A DNA stretch of 64,000 nucleotides from Paraphaeosphaeria minitans (taxonomy: Eukaryota; Ascomycota; Dothideomycetes; Pleosporales; Didymosphaeriaceae): assembly GCA_015832175.1 (NCBI GenBank), contig WJXW01000014.1:1612001-1676000 (forward strand). Direction: 5' to 3'. Positions 24,013 to 35,236 of this stretch are shown here, piece after piece (positions within the stretch are counted from its first letter, which is position 1; each line of letters begins with the position of its first letter). Position numbers and translations under genes: made by a program. Below the pieces are notes generated by a model. The model had not been told where the DNA came from. It searched no databases and was given only the letters and a program-made list of their open reading frames with translations.

Positions 24013-24129
24013 TTAGAACGTAGGACGATTCTCCCTACCTACTTAGCAACACTTAAATTATTATACAACACTCTATTTAGAACCTCTCTACAATACAATC
24101 CCTCTATTCTAATCACAAAAATCGTTAAA

Positions 24130-27100
24130 ATGGCAGAAGTACAGCTCGTTAATTGCGCTAGCTAGCCCTACTAGTTTATCCAGCTTTAATTCTAAGCAAA
24201 CTCAAAAGGAATCTAGAACTAAATCAACCTAGAGGTGATTAACGCTCCAGCAATTAATTACATAAAGCTAGAACAACCTCCGCTCCCACAGAAACTATCA
24301 CCAATTGCGGATACAGCCTCTATAGCAAGTATTTAATTATACAAAGCAGAGCTTACTAAGTATAAAATAGATAAGGAGAGCTTTCCTTTACAAATAGCAG
24401 AATACAGAGTAGTAGTTTTAGACTAGCAAGCAGACTATACTAAGATATAGAATCTCTAGACTTAGGTAAACGCTACAGTATCGCCTAATCTGCTTACTCC
24501 TGCCATAATCACTCTAGTTAATACACGCTAAACTACGCTTTAGTCCCTAATTTAACTCTTAAAGGAAGATCTCGCACTAAATAAAGGAGCTACACAAAAT
24601 AATGTTTAAGCTTTGTACTGCGCTTATCTTAAGAAGGCCAAGTAGGCAAGACAAAGTCCTAAGACCTAGTTTAAAGAATAGCAGCTCCTCTATTAAAAAG
24701 CGAAGACCTACTTAATTAGCAAAATCAGTAGACCGCTTGCTACCCAAAATTTCCTAGATACAATCACCACGCGTATAGCACTAGATTAGGCCTAATTAAT
24801 AAACTAACAGCTAATCCAGAATAAGACGCTAGGACGGAATCAGATCACGCTAGACAATCTAGAGAAGGTATTTTTAGCGCTTATCCAGGAGCATTTAATC
24901 CAATCTAGTTCCAATAAAATAAGTGGGGTATTCGCCACTTTTAATAGATTATCAAGACAATCTACTAACTCTAATAGTTCTAGTTCATCCAATTAGACAA
25001 AGAAACAACCAAACTGTCCCTGTAAGCCCTATACTTATAGGTAGAAACTAATGGAGTGCTAAAGACTTTAAACCGCAATAGCCAAATCACCCTAGGATAG
25101 AACATTATTATTTAATCTCACTAATAAAGAAAAATTAGAGATTCTTAATTAACTTAAGCAGCCTAAGTGGTTAAACCTTTATAATGCGATCACAAAGGCA
25201 GAATAGAACAAGAAACAATTCTCCACTAAGACTATTAAGTATCCTAGTAGTATTACTGCTGCTCTACTAAACTCATTCGATCTGCCTACAGACAATAGAG
25301 CATCAGGTGTCTACTCTACTCTACATTCTAACGCTCATCCTCTGTTAGAATGTACAATACTAGACAGTGCTGCAGCAGTTTACCTAGTTAACAATCGCAA
25401 AAGACTTATTCCTAGGACGTTTTAATCATTAAACAAGAGTGTAGAGGCAAGTACACAAAGCCTCCTAATCTTAGGAATTAGTAATAGACTAATCAAGAAC
25501 GCTTTACATAGGAAAAATAGGAGATTCACAGAAGATCTGCTGCTCTAAGGAGTAAAAGTAGTAGAAGGCTTTTATATAAATATTATATTAGAAGCTTTTT
25601 TAAAGAAAGCAAAGATTTAGTACCTTAGTTTAGATCACACTCTTAGGATTAGAAGCCTAGAACAAAGCGTTATCTTAGTAGACCTAAGATATAAGCATAA
25701 CCTTACTTTCCTACAATACAAGCTAATCTACTCTTATCTAACTGTTATAAGTGTAACCACCAAAGGATTATCCTAGGTCAATATTAAGAGATTAAATTCT
25801 AAGGACCTCTAGCACCTTTAAGCAGGGCATGTAGGAAGTAGAGCCCTACAAGCTCTAGTAACTACAGCCTAAGGTGTAAAGATTACTAGAATATTAAGAA
25901 AGGATTACAAGCACTATGCTACTGCACACGCAACCTAGGTAATCTCTAAGAGACCTAGAGAATAATCACCCAGGCCATTTCACTCATTATCCTAGGATCT
26001 ATTCAATATACCCACTGCTCAAAATAGAGAAAACTAGGTTTTGCTAATTAAAGAAGATTTTAGTAAAAAACCTTACGTTTTTAATCTTAGAACAAAGACG
26101 CTTTCTAAGATAATAAGAGTGTGGTAGGATTTCTTAGCTCTTATTAATACAAAATATAAGCTTTAAATCACAAAAATCTACTAGGACAATAATACAGCAA
26201 CACTTCTATAAAGAGGGAAATCCTAGTACGAATTTTGGGCTAATTAGGAAGGGATAACAATTAGCAGACCACCACCCTATACGCATAAGCCTAATAGCGC
26301 TGCAGAAAGAGCAGGCTAGGAGCTTATAACAAAAGTAATTAAAATGCAAACAAGCGCAAATCTACCATTAAATCTCTAGCCTAAGATTATACAAGCGGCA
26401 TGCTAGCTCTAAGGAATAATTCCTAGCCTAGCATTAGGCTATTAATCACCTAATAAAACGTTAGATGCTTAGTTTAGACAATATTTTTATTATTTCAAAC
26501 TAGTAAAAACACGACATAGGACAGCCAATCTTTGTCTAAACTAGAGTACTGTCTACGCCTATAGCTGCTAAGCTTACTTTTTAGATTAGGAGCGTGCAGC
26601 TAGGCAAGACAGAAGAGGATTTAAAGTAAATCCTAAAGGCCATATTAGATACCTAGTAGGCTACAAAGCTTCTAATATCTACCAAATATAGATTCCCTAG
26701 CTCAATTAGGTAATCACCACACGAAACGTAAGGTTTAATAAGTCCTTATTCTATAAAGGATTAGAGGAATAATCTATTCTAAAGATAGAAGCGTTAAAAA
26801 TAGTAGAAAGCCTCTAAGAAGGAGAGCTAAACAATCTAGGAGAAGCATATAAAGACGCGCTTAATATTCTTCCTAAAATAAATAAGCATACAAGAACTGC
26901 TACTAGACCTATAGGTAACCCTTAGGTGATTGAAAGCGAAGCAGGCTAGCTAAGCGATTAGGAACCTAAAGTACCTACTACTAAGCGAGCTATAGGCTTA
27001 GCTAGCTAGCAGCTAAGAATTCACTTAAGTGGGAAAGGAAGCACAGGACTCGTAACCCCTAATCAGACACCAGAGCCAGGTAATCTTAGGGGTGATCTGT

Positions 27101-29220
27101 CAAGCGATTAAAAGATATCTAGCAGCCACCAGAACACCACTAGGAGAGCTGGCCCGCCAGAATCTAGAGATTTAATACCCCATTTATTAGTAGAAACTAA
27201 TTAGGTTACTAATTAACCTAGCGCAGATAACTCAATCACGCCAGACAAAGCAGATAACCTACCAGCGCGCTAAAGGCGAAGGCAGATCTATCTAGAGGCA
27301 AGCAGAATAAGTAGGCGAAATTGTGGTAAAGCACTAGAAATTAACTAACTAATAAATTACTATCTGCTATTACAAAGATTAAAGAAGTAAAATAATTAGG
27401 ACAATTAGCTAGGGAGTAGGTAGAAGCTAGGTACTTATACACTAATTACTAATTATCTTTAAAGTAATCTTAATACAATATTAGAGCACACGTTTATACT
27501 AGGAGTAGTAGAGGCCTAGTCTAAGTAAGAAGAATATATTACACTAAATGCAATAGTATTCGCTTCTATACTTAGAAAGGCGCCTAGAGCGTCTTATGCA
27601 GCTTAGACTTACAGAGACAAGCTTACACTAGAGCTAACTCTATAGAAACACCTTTACAATTATCTATATAGAAAGCTATTCCTCCTTACTACTCGTAAGG
27701 AGATCTTAACTTTGCAAGATAAAGGTACCTAAATAGAGATTAAACAATTAGAGGTGTTAGAGCGACCGCTCCCTTTGAAGTAGGTCTTTACCTATAAGTT
27801 TAATTAAAATAGATACTTTAAAAAGTGCAAAGCTTAAATCGTTATAAAAGGAGATCTTTAGAAAAAGAATACTCTCCACTCTACCTATACTACTACCCTA
27901 GTAGTAAGATCTTTTTAATCAGCTGTAGCTCTAGCAGCAGAATTCGATCTAGAAATTTTACAATTTAATATAGTAGGAGCGTTTCTGAATACTCTTATTA
28001 CAGCCGCTAATCTAGTAACTTGTAAATTACCTAATAGTTTTAAAAAGCTAGGAAAGTGTGTGAGATTGAATTAAGCTTTGTATGGCTTAAGAGATTTACC
28101 ACTTCTTTAGTATAAGGAATTTGCGGGATTACTTCAATCTTATAGACTCTTAGCTTCGCTAGAAGAGCTATGCCTTTTCTTTAATAGTAATTAAAGTATT
28201 ATTGTTCTATTTTATGTTAACAACATTCTTCTTCTCTATTACAAGAGTAAAGAGAAAGAAGCCCTGAATTTTTAGAAGAAGATTGCGAATAAATACAAGA
28301 TTAAATTAAAAGGACTAGTAGAGTAGTTCCTAGGTGTTTGAGTGATTAGGGACAGAGAAGTAAGATTAATTTCTCTAGTCTATAATACCTATATTAATAA
28401 AATCACGAAAAAGTTTAACTTTTTAAACTCTAGGAGCTTCCCTCCTACACCTCTATTAGCAGAAGATCTTGTTCTAAGCACAGGAGAAGCTACTCTTTAA
28501 TAAATAAAGCTCTTTTAAGAAGAGGTAGGATTAGCTCTCTATACAGCAATTATGCTACGCCTAGATATAGCCTTTGCAGTGTTAAAGCTATTACACTTTC
28601 TAATAAATCTAAGTAAAGAACACTTTGCTGCTATTAATTGTGTGATTCTTTACCTCTATTAAACTAGATAGCAGGCTATAGTCTTTATTGGCTATAATAG
28701 ACCTAATCTGCTAATATGTGGAGATGCCTTATTTGCTGATAATCTAATATTACAGCGATCTTCCTATGGATATATTATCCTATTGTTTAGAGGAGCTATC
28801 CTATAGAAAGCAGCTTAATAGAATATAATTACTACTTTAACAATAGAAGTAGAGCTTCTAGCGCTTAAATATATAAATAAAGAAGCTATGGCGATTAAGA
28901 GATTCTTTACTAAGCTTACTCTAGATCTAGGACCTTTATAGAAGGTCTATTATAACAATCTTTAAACTATTTGTTTAGTAATTAGAAAGAACGAAAGAAT
29001 TACTACTTAACTACGCTATGTAGATATTTAGAATATGTAGTTACGGTAAGAGCATGCGAAAGGATTATTTCAAGTAGAATATCTTCTAACTAGCGAAATG
29101 CTAGTAGATAGCCTTACAAAGGCTCTTACTTATTAGCAGTTTAATAGATTTAAAAGGCTATTAAATCTATAAGATACAAGCATAATAATTACAGAATAAG
29201 AGTAGGTAAGTAGAGAAATA
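24130..29220 (+). pseudogene. Copia gag-pol polyprotein, RIP-degraded
   Basis: Starts at an ATG near 24130 (MAEVQLVN) and reads in one frame for about 1690 codons with RIP-type stops. Gag is followed by the protease core ILDSAAAVYLVN (about 25357-25395; DSA in place of DSG). The integrase has a GH-containing zinc region near 25820 and acidic residues in QDLF (about 25995), IYQDNN (about 26180) and NSAAERAG (about 26296). The reverse transcriptase has QFNIVGAFLNT (about 27961) and YVNNILLLY (about 28212), where YVDD has become YVNN. RNase H has a GDALFADN motif (about 28725). It ends near 29220. The order protease-integrase-RT-RNase H is diagnostic of Ty1/copia. Confidence 0.88.
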
Positions 29221-29224
29221 ATCT

Positions 29225-29880
29225 GTTAACTACCTAGAATTATTAATTTAGAGCTAGGAAATAAGAAAAGAAAAAGAAAAGAAAGAAAAGATTAGAGGGA
29301 GAACAAGAATTAGAGAAAGAGGAGATTAAAGAGCTTATTTATAAGCATATAGACCCTCTTCCTCCTCTGCTTAATCGCAGAGGTGCGAGAATCTCCCCTA
29401 TAATTAGTAGTAGGAGATTCTCCCTATCCTCCTCCTCTCTTTCTCTCTGTAGTAGGTGATTCCTTACCCTATCTACCTCCTCTACCTCTCTTTTAATTAG
29501 TAGTAGGTGATAGCTCACCCTAGCCTCCCCTCTTTTAATTAGCAGGAGGAGAAGTACTTGCCTAGCCTCTACCTTGCTTTAGAGCTAATAGGCTGCTTAT
29601 CTAGCTATTTTAATTAGGGTATTAGCTGCGACTACGCTGCTCCTTAATAGGTAAGGTAAGAGGGTAATTACCCTATCCTCTACTAAAGATTAGCTAGGAG
29701 AGAGGAAGTAAAATAGTAGCTATATACTAAGCTTACTCCTCTTAACTACTAGTAGGAGGAGGAGCTTATAAGGCTACTTTAACCTTTTTATATAGCTTAG
29801 TAATTAGCCTCTCCTATAAAAAGTATTAGCTAAACCTAGAAAGAATTTTAAAATAAAAGCTTATATTAGCACTCTCTAAT
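29225..29880. other. Purine-rich then CCTCCTCT-rich stretch after copia pol
   Basis: Begins with an AAGAAAAGAAAAAGAAAAG-type purine tract (about 29262-29300). It continues with repeated short words (TAGTAGGAGATTCTCC, CCTCCTCTCTTTCTCT) in partly inverted order near 29370-29560. No clear coding signal. It is part of the unusual extra DNA between RNase H and the 3' LTR. Confidence 0.4.
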
Positions 29881-30660
29881 AGTTAATAGTAGATAAAATT
29901 TATAGCTAGAGTCTAAATATGCGGCTAGCTACAGAAATAATTAGCAGAATTAGCTAAAGTAATAGAATAACTCTATACATAGTAGTGTAAGAGTGGGTAA
30001 AGTAGGTATAGCAGCGCCTACTTAAGCTTAAAGCGTTATTATAGCAGCGCTTATTACTCTTTTCTACTAGAGCTCCTTTTAAGCAGCCTAAGCAGCTTAC
30101 TTATCTAAGAGTACTAAGTAATCGCTAGGGGCCTAGAGCTAGGGTAAGAGGAGCTAGTAGAGTAAGAGGATCTTAGTAGGAGGATTAAGAGCTTTATTTA
30201 GCAGCTTTTACAGCCTTTGCTGCGTATGCTTTAGCTAAGTTATTAGACATCTAAAAGAGTTAGTAAAGCTCTAAATAACAGAAAAAGTGCAAGACAATAA
30301 TTAGAAGAAGAGAACCTACTATAAGGTAGTAGGATTTTAAAGGCTTAAACTAGTAGGCTTAAATTAGATAGGAGGTTAAAGCGTTAAAAGTAAAGGATTA
30401 AAGAGAGAAGATTAAGCGCTAGCAAAGGGCTTATATACTCTACAGCCTATTTAATTATTAAGCGCTAAATGCGCTCCTTTCTTACTGCTTATTTCTCTTA
30501 CTACCGCTCCTTCTTAATTAAAACACGCCTACCTATCGTACTTACTGGCTAGTAAGAGTGGGGAAATTACCTTATAGTTAATAGGAAGTGAGCGAAAAGA
30601 GCAGCAGAACAAAAGCGTTTACGCTCTAGGCCTTTGTGCCACGCTTATAAGCTCCTAACC
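29880..30660 (+). pseudogene. Possible extra ORF between copia RNase H and the 3' LTR
   Basis: The plus strand reads a basic, helical protein-like segment (GARARVRGASRVRG near 30130-30170; LYLAAFTAFAAYALAKLLD near 30193-30250; then Lys/Arg/Gln-rich coiled coil to about 30420), ending at a stop near 30645. The stops are of the RIP type. Copia elements normally have no gene here, so this may be an added or captured gene. I recognise no family. Confidence 0.4.
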
Positions 30661-30925
30661 CACCAGAAGAAGAGATTCTAGACACGATTCACGATAAGAT
30701 TCGTAATTTAAAAGATAAATAGTGATTGTTTTACTATCACAACAAGTAGGGGGTGATAGAATCGCTGTTCTTAAGATAAGGAGATTTAGAAGAACGATTC
30801 TTAATAGTTTTTTAATCTTTGAACAGCCTTCAGACGGTTTTTTAAAGATCTTTAGGAAGGATTCAGACAATTATAGATTACTTCTTAGGATAGGTGATCC
30901 GCTTTAAGCGATCACCTAGGGGGTG
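30660..30925 (+). other. Copia 3' untranslated region and polypurine-like tract
   Basis: Several short imperfect inverted and direct words around GATTC/GAATC are present. A CACCTAGGGGGTG tract lies directly before the 3' LTR and is a candidate polypurine tract. Two short overlapping ORFs on opposite strands here are not supported as genes. Confidence 0.45.
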
Positions 30926-31120
30926 TGTTGAAGTAAAACACTTACTTCTGTGATTCTTTCTGGATCCACTGATTCAGATCACAGGATTCTTGCCAAGAGG
31001 CTCGTTTCTTTTGTATATAGTCTACCCTTTCGGCATCCTTTCCTACAATTAGCTCTTTGTATTCTTTATAACTCTGCTCCTGAATATCCTGTGATAGTTC
31101 GAGCCCTTTTTACCACAATA
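30926..31120 (+). repeat. 3' LTR of the copia element (195 bp)
   Basis: Begins TGTTGAAG and ends CACAATA (CA changed to TA). It is followed directly by the target duplication AGTAA. Same length as the 5' LTR. Confidence 0.92.
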
Positions 31121-32450
31121 AGTAAGCACCTAGATAAGCCGCCTATTCTTTATTAGAGGACTTATAGGCATGCCCTATAGATAGAAAAAATATAGATAAG
31201 CCGCTTATTCCTTAAATTAACGCGAATTAACGCGAATTAATAAGAAGTAGCGTGAATTGGCACTAAGTCTATACTAACCCTAATATATAGTAAGCACCTA
31301 GATAAGCTGCCTATTCTTTATTAGAGGACTTATAGGCATGCCCTATAGATAGTAAAGATCTAGATGTGCCACTTATTCCTTATCTAAGGACGTTTAGCCA
31401 TGCCCTACAGACAGGAAGTTGTTATCTACAGGATAAAGATATAGTATAACTATAGGGGCTGCATTATAATATAATTAATAGAGCTAGTATAGGTAGTAAG
31501 ACCTCCTAATTATATAAATTAAGGACATTAACGCTAGTTTATGTAAATTAACGCTAATAAAGAGAAAGTAGCGTAAATTACTATTATATTAACTTATAGA
31601 TAGTAAGGATGTAAATACACTACTACTTTACTATATAGAATTAGGTAAAAAAGAGGGCTATATAAGTAAAGGCCTAGATTAACGTAAACTAGCGCTATAT
31701 ATAGCGAATTAAAAGGGAACAGTTTACGTAGAGCTCTCTAGGGCTAGCAGCTTAAACTTTAGAGCCTATAGGAAACACCTATACACGTGCCTATAAGAAC
31801 CTTAACACTATACCCACTCTACCTTACGCACTATTATAGTTAGCCTATAAGTAGAATAGAGTTTTTTATAGCCTCTTATAATAAGTACCCTTAAGAAAGT
31901 AAGTCTATATAATAGATTTAAAGCTTAGCGTGCTTAGTTTTTTTTAGAGGCTAGATCTACTACTCTAGACGTTAAAAAAATAACTATATAGTAAAATGTT
32001 ACAAAAGGATAATGCCTATACTTAGAAATTTATAAAAGAGTATAGTTCTATTCCTTACGTACCACCTATTTATTAGTAAGGCGGTAGAAGTGGACTAGAT
32101 AGAGTGTAACACCCTAAGAGTAGGCATAAGCACAGGCCATTTTCTGTGTAATTGGAACATCTTATTAAGGTATACACCTCCTACTACTACTATACTTATC
32201 TACACTAGAGACGTTATATCTAGTAAGGGTCTAAAAGATATAGAAGTAGAGTAGTTACCCTATAGAGCCAAATGTAAAGTAATCTCTTATTAACTTTAAT
32301 ATAAGGCGCTCTACCAGGCCAAGTAAGGAGAAATAAGTAAATTAACGCAGAGTAATAAAAGACAGCGCAAATTAGCACTAGGTGATAGTAATGTACAATA
32401 ATTTGGGTAAGGCGGTAAGGGTAATATATAGGAAATACAGTCTAGTAAAG
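31121..32450. repeat. Intergenic region with the AATTAACGCGAATTAA-type motif (region 2)
   Basis: Continuation of region 1 across the copia insertion. The AGGACTTATAGGCATGCCCT word occurs near 31158 and 31325, with a variant near 31386. AATTAACGCGAATTAA plus GTAGCGTGAATTGGCACTA is at about 31215-31263. Further copies lie at about 31525-31590 and 32335-32385, the last with TAATGTACAATAATTTGGG, a relative of the TAATTTATAATAATTTAGG found at about 22905. A local duplication gives the empty copia target at 31278-31297. Confidence 0.7.
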
Positions 32451-33085
32451 CGCTAACGCGTATACTTACATTAGAGGAACCTCTTTACGCTTTAATATTA
32501 ACTAGTTTACGTGGGTTTTAATTACTAAGCGTACTTTGGCTAAGACTAGCTAGCCTATATAGATTAAAGAGGAGCGTAGTAGTAGAGTTAAAAAGTAGGG
32601 TAAGAGCTTCTAAGGCTAGTGCGCCTAAACCCTAGATATGGCCATAAGCGCTATGCCTGGGATTTAGCAGACTGCGATGTAAGGGGTAATAGCGCGAATA
32701 TAAATAGTAATCTATAACAATTTAGGCGAGGCTAGGCCTAGTAATATAATAAAAAAACTTAGTGTATAACTACGCCTCTATAGTTAACTAGCGTAGATAC
32801 TGCCTAAGTTCTTTTATTAATATTCCTTAGCGCCAATATAGGCTAAGTACTCTTATTAATAATAAATAAATAAGAGGTAAAGCTGCGTGTTATATATGTA
32901 GAAACTGGCTCTTTAGCCTACCTTGCAATTTATAAAGTGCGCTAATATACCCTCTTATAACATTTATAATATTAGAGATGCCTTAAACTAGTCTAGTAAG
33001 TATTATATTATATCTACACCTTATAGTAGCTATAACAACGCGCTGTGTGTAGTATATAGTTAATATTCTTAATAAAGTCCCCTTA
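32450..33085. other. AT-rich stretch upstream of the AT-hook gene
   Basis: Contains another AATTTAGGCGAGG word near 32719-32731, as at about 22918-22930 in region 1. No coding signal was recognised. It probably carries the 5' region of the gene that follows. Confidence 0.4.
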
Positions 33086-34520
33086 CGCCCTACCTACCGC
33101 CTATTAATAATCTCGCGCCTACCACCTACTATAGAAGAAGAGGGTGTACAGCTCTTTAGCATCTCCCCGCCCTATAGTAATAATAATAAGTTTAACTTCT
33201 TTGCCTTCTCTAGCCCTAAGCTCTAGCCCTAGAGTCCTATAACAAAGAATGTCTCTAAGGAAGCTAAGGAGCCTAGGGTAACATTATAATAGCTAACGCC
33301 TATAGTCTCTAAAGTTAAGGAGCGCCCTCTATACTTACGTAGGTTTTACTACGCTAGTAAGACTAACGTGCCTAATAACTCTTTAGTAAAAGGCTTTGTG
33401 CCTATTATATACATAAATGCTAAAGACTAAAGTAAAGGTAATAATAGGGCTATTTTACCTATCTACACTGCCGCTACCGCCGCCGCCGCTAAGGTGGTAG
33501 AAGAGGAGAAAAAAAGAGAAGGAGAAAAAGAGGTTAAAAAGGAGGAAGAAGGAGAAAAAGGAGAAAAGGAGGAGGACGCTAGTCTATAGACTTATTCTCT
33601 TATTAGAGTAGAAACATATACAGGGCTATTATTACGTAAGCGTTAGAAGGCGGATATATTGGCCCTAGCTAGTACTCCTATTAAGGGCAATATCTACTAT
33701 ACTCCTAACTAGCAGCATATACTACTAGAGTCTTATACACATTACGCCTACACAGAGTTTATTATTAGTATGTAGGGTAAGAATGTAGAGGATGTAGAGA
33801 ATCTAATAGTGTATAATTATTACGTAGAAAGCACTATTATAGACGCTATTAGACCTTATAGGGTATACTGTATAGATCTCTATATAGCGTACCTATAAAA
33901 GCTTAGTTTTTAATATACAAGATGTTAGCTAAGTGGTAGGGATTATAGTATTATAGATTAGCGTAAGGCTCTAGTAATAACGCCCTTACGTAAAGCGCAG
34001 GACCTATCTAGATACACACCTAGCAGCTGTGTAGGCAAAAGGGGGCGCCCTAAATCTACGCTAAAGGAGAAAGTGGCAGTATATAAGCGTAATAAGCGCA
34101 AGGTAAGAGAGGCGTATACATAGCGCCAGACTATAAAGAAGTAGTAGATAGAGTAGTAGTATAATATATAACCCTATATAAAGTCCTAACCTAGCATACG
34201 CAGTGAGTAGACAAACCACTATAATATAGCTATTTTTAAAATTTAAAAGCTAGACGTAATACTACATATTAAAAAGTTATAGTAATAACTACTATACGTA
34301 GATAGTATTTTAAGTATTATATCTACTAGCGTAGGTAGTGTTCTAAGTATTATTATTAACAATAGCTATAGGAGTTGCGGGCAGCTATATACTAAGTAGT
34401 TAGTACCTAACCTTGTTAAGCTTTATAGGAACGCTGTAGTACTATAAGTACACATTATTATAAGCCAGAATTACAAGAGTAATCTTTTATATAGAGGTTA
34501 AGCTTTAGATTACGCATAAG
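33085..34520 (+). pseudogene. AT-hook protein with acidic/basic low-complexity tract, RIP-degraded
   Basis: The plus strand reads about 470 codons with RIP-type stops. Order: a Pro/Ser-rich N-terminus, an Ala run (TAATAAAAKVV near 33470-33500), a Glu/Lys/Gly tract (KKREGEKEVKKEEEGEKGEK, about 33510-33565) and a globular segment (about 33600-33960). An AT-hook GKRGRPKST (34034-34060) follows and opens a Lys/Arg-rich helix to about 34150, then a helical C-terminus. AT-hooks bind the minor groove of AT-rich DNA, so DNA binding is likely. The family is unknown. It shares intergenic motifs with its neighbours. Confidence 0.5.
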
Positions 34521-34539
34521 GATAGTACCTCTAAGCTAG

Positions 34540-35236
34540 GGTAAGTAGACACTAACACGAGTTAACAGGAAGTAGTGTAAACTAACACTAAGTGGCGGCT
34601 GTTTATAATAGTTTAGTAATAGGTTAGCTTTAGGGGGACCTATTAACAAACACATTCCTAGTTACCTATAGGAAAGTTATAAGTTGTAAGCTTGGCAAAG
34701 TCTAGATTAAATTAGAAGATAACTAAGGCGCGATTAGAACCCTACTATTATTAAGGTTATGCTTAGTCTAGAAGGGCAAGGTAATCTATTAACATAGAGC
34801 TAAAGGCGTATCTCTAAGATATAGTGTTACGCGCATTAACTTAAAGCCGGCTCACTACCTACTAGTGTAGTAGAGGCTAGCATTAATTATAGGGTCGTTA
34901 GCGCACTAAAACTAACTAAGAACACGCAAACAAATATAAACTAATAGGAAATAGTATAAATTAATATTAAGTGGCGCTAAATCGCATACAAAGAAAGACT
35001 CTTATTTAGACAGGTTAAGGGAAAGCATCCTAGCGGCAAAGGGAATAAAGGTAGGAAGTGCGCTTATAGGCTTATAACTTACACTCACTCTAGAAAGAGT
35101 AGTATTAGGATTACTTATAGTTATAGTAGTAATACTGCAAACAGCTGTATATATATTAGGAAGGGTAACTTTTTATTTATAAACTACTTTAGTTATCCTA
35201 ATTAGAAATTCTACCTATAGCCCAGCGTGTTAATGT
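34540..35236. repeat. Intergenic region with the shared motif (region 3)
   Basis: Has diverged copies of the motif: ACACGAGTTAACAGGAAGTAGTGTAAACTAACACTAAGTGG at about 34555-34596, followed by TTTATAATAGTTTAG, and another at about 34928-34975 ending ATTAATATTAAGTGGCG. No coding signal. It lies between the 3' ends of the AT-hook gene (+) and the SNF2 gene (-), so here the motif is not a promoter. Confidence 0.6.

Larger units (their letters stand above)
23802..31120 (+). mobile_element. Complete RIP-degraded Ty1/copia retrotransposon with target-site duplication
   Basis: Has 195-bp LTRs at both ends, a 5-bp target duplication AGTAA (23797-23801 and 31121-31125), a primer-binding site, a gag-pol with protease, integrase, reverse transcriptase and RNase H in copia order, and about 1.7 kb of extra sequence before the 3' LTR. 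The unoccupied form of the target, ACCCTAATATATAGTAAGCA, is found in a related repeat at 31278-31297, which fixes both ends exactly. It interrupts the motif-bearing intergenic DNA between two genes of the 20.9-44.1 kb group. Confidence 0.92.

Noticed and set aside
23826..24023. Small ORFs in the copia LTRs (also 30950-31156) and in the copia 3' untranslated region (30655-30907)
   Set aside because: They lie in non-coding LTR or UTR sequence and their presence in both LTRs simply reflects LTR identity.
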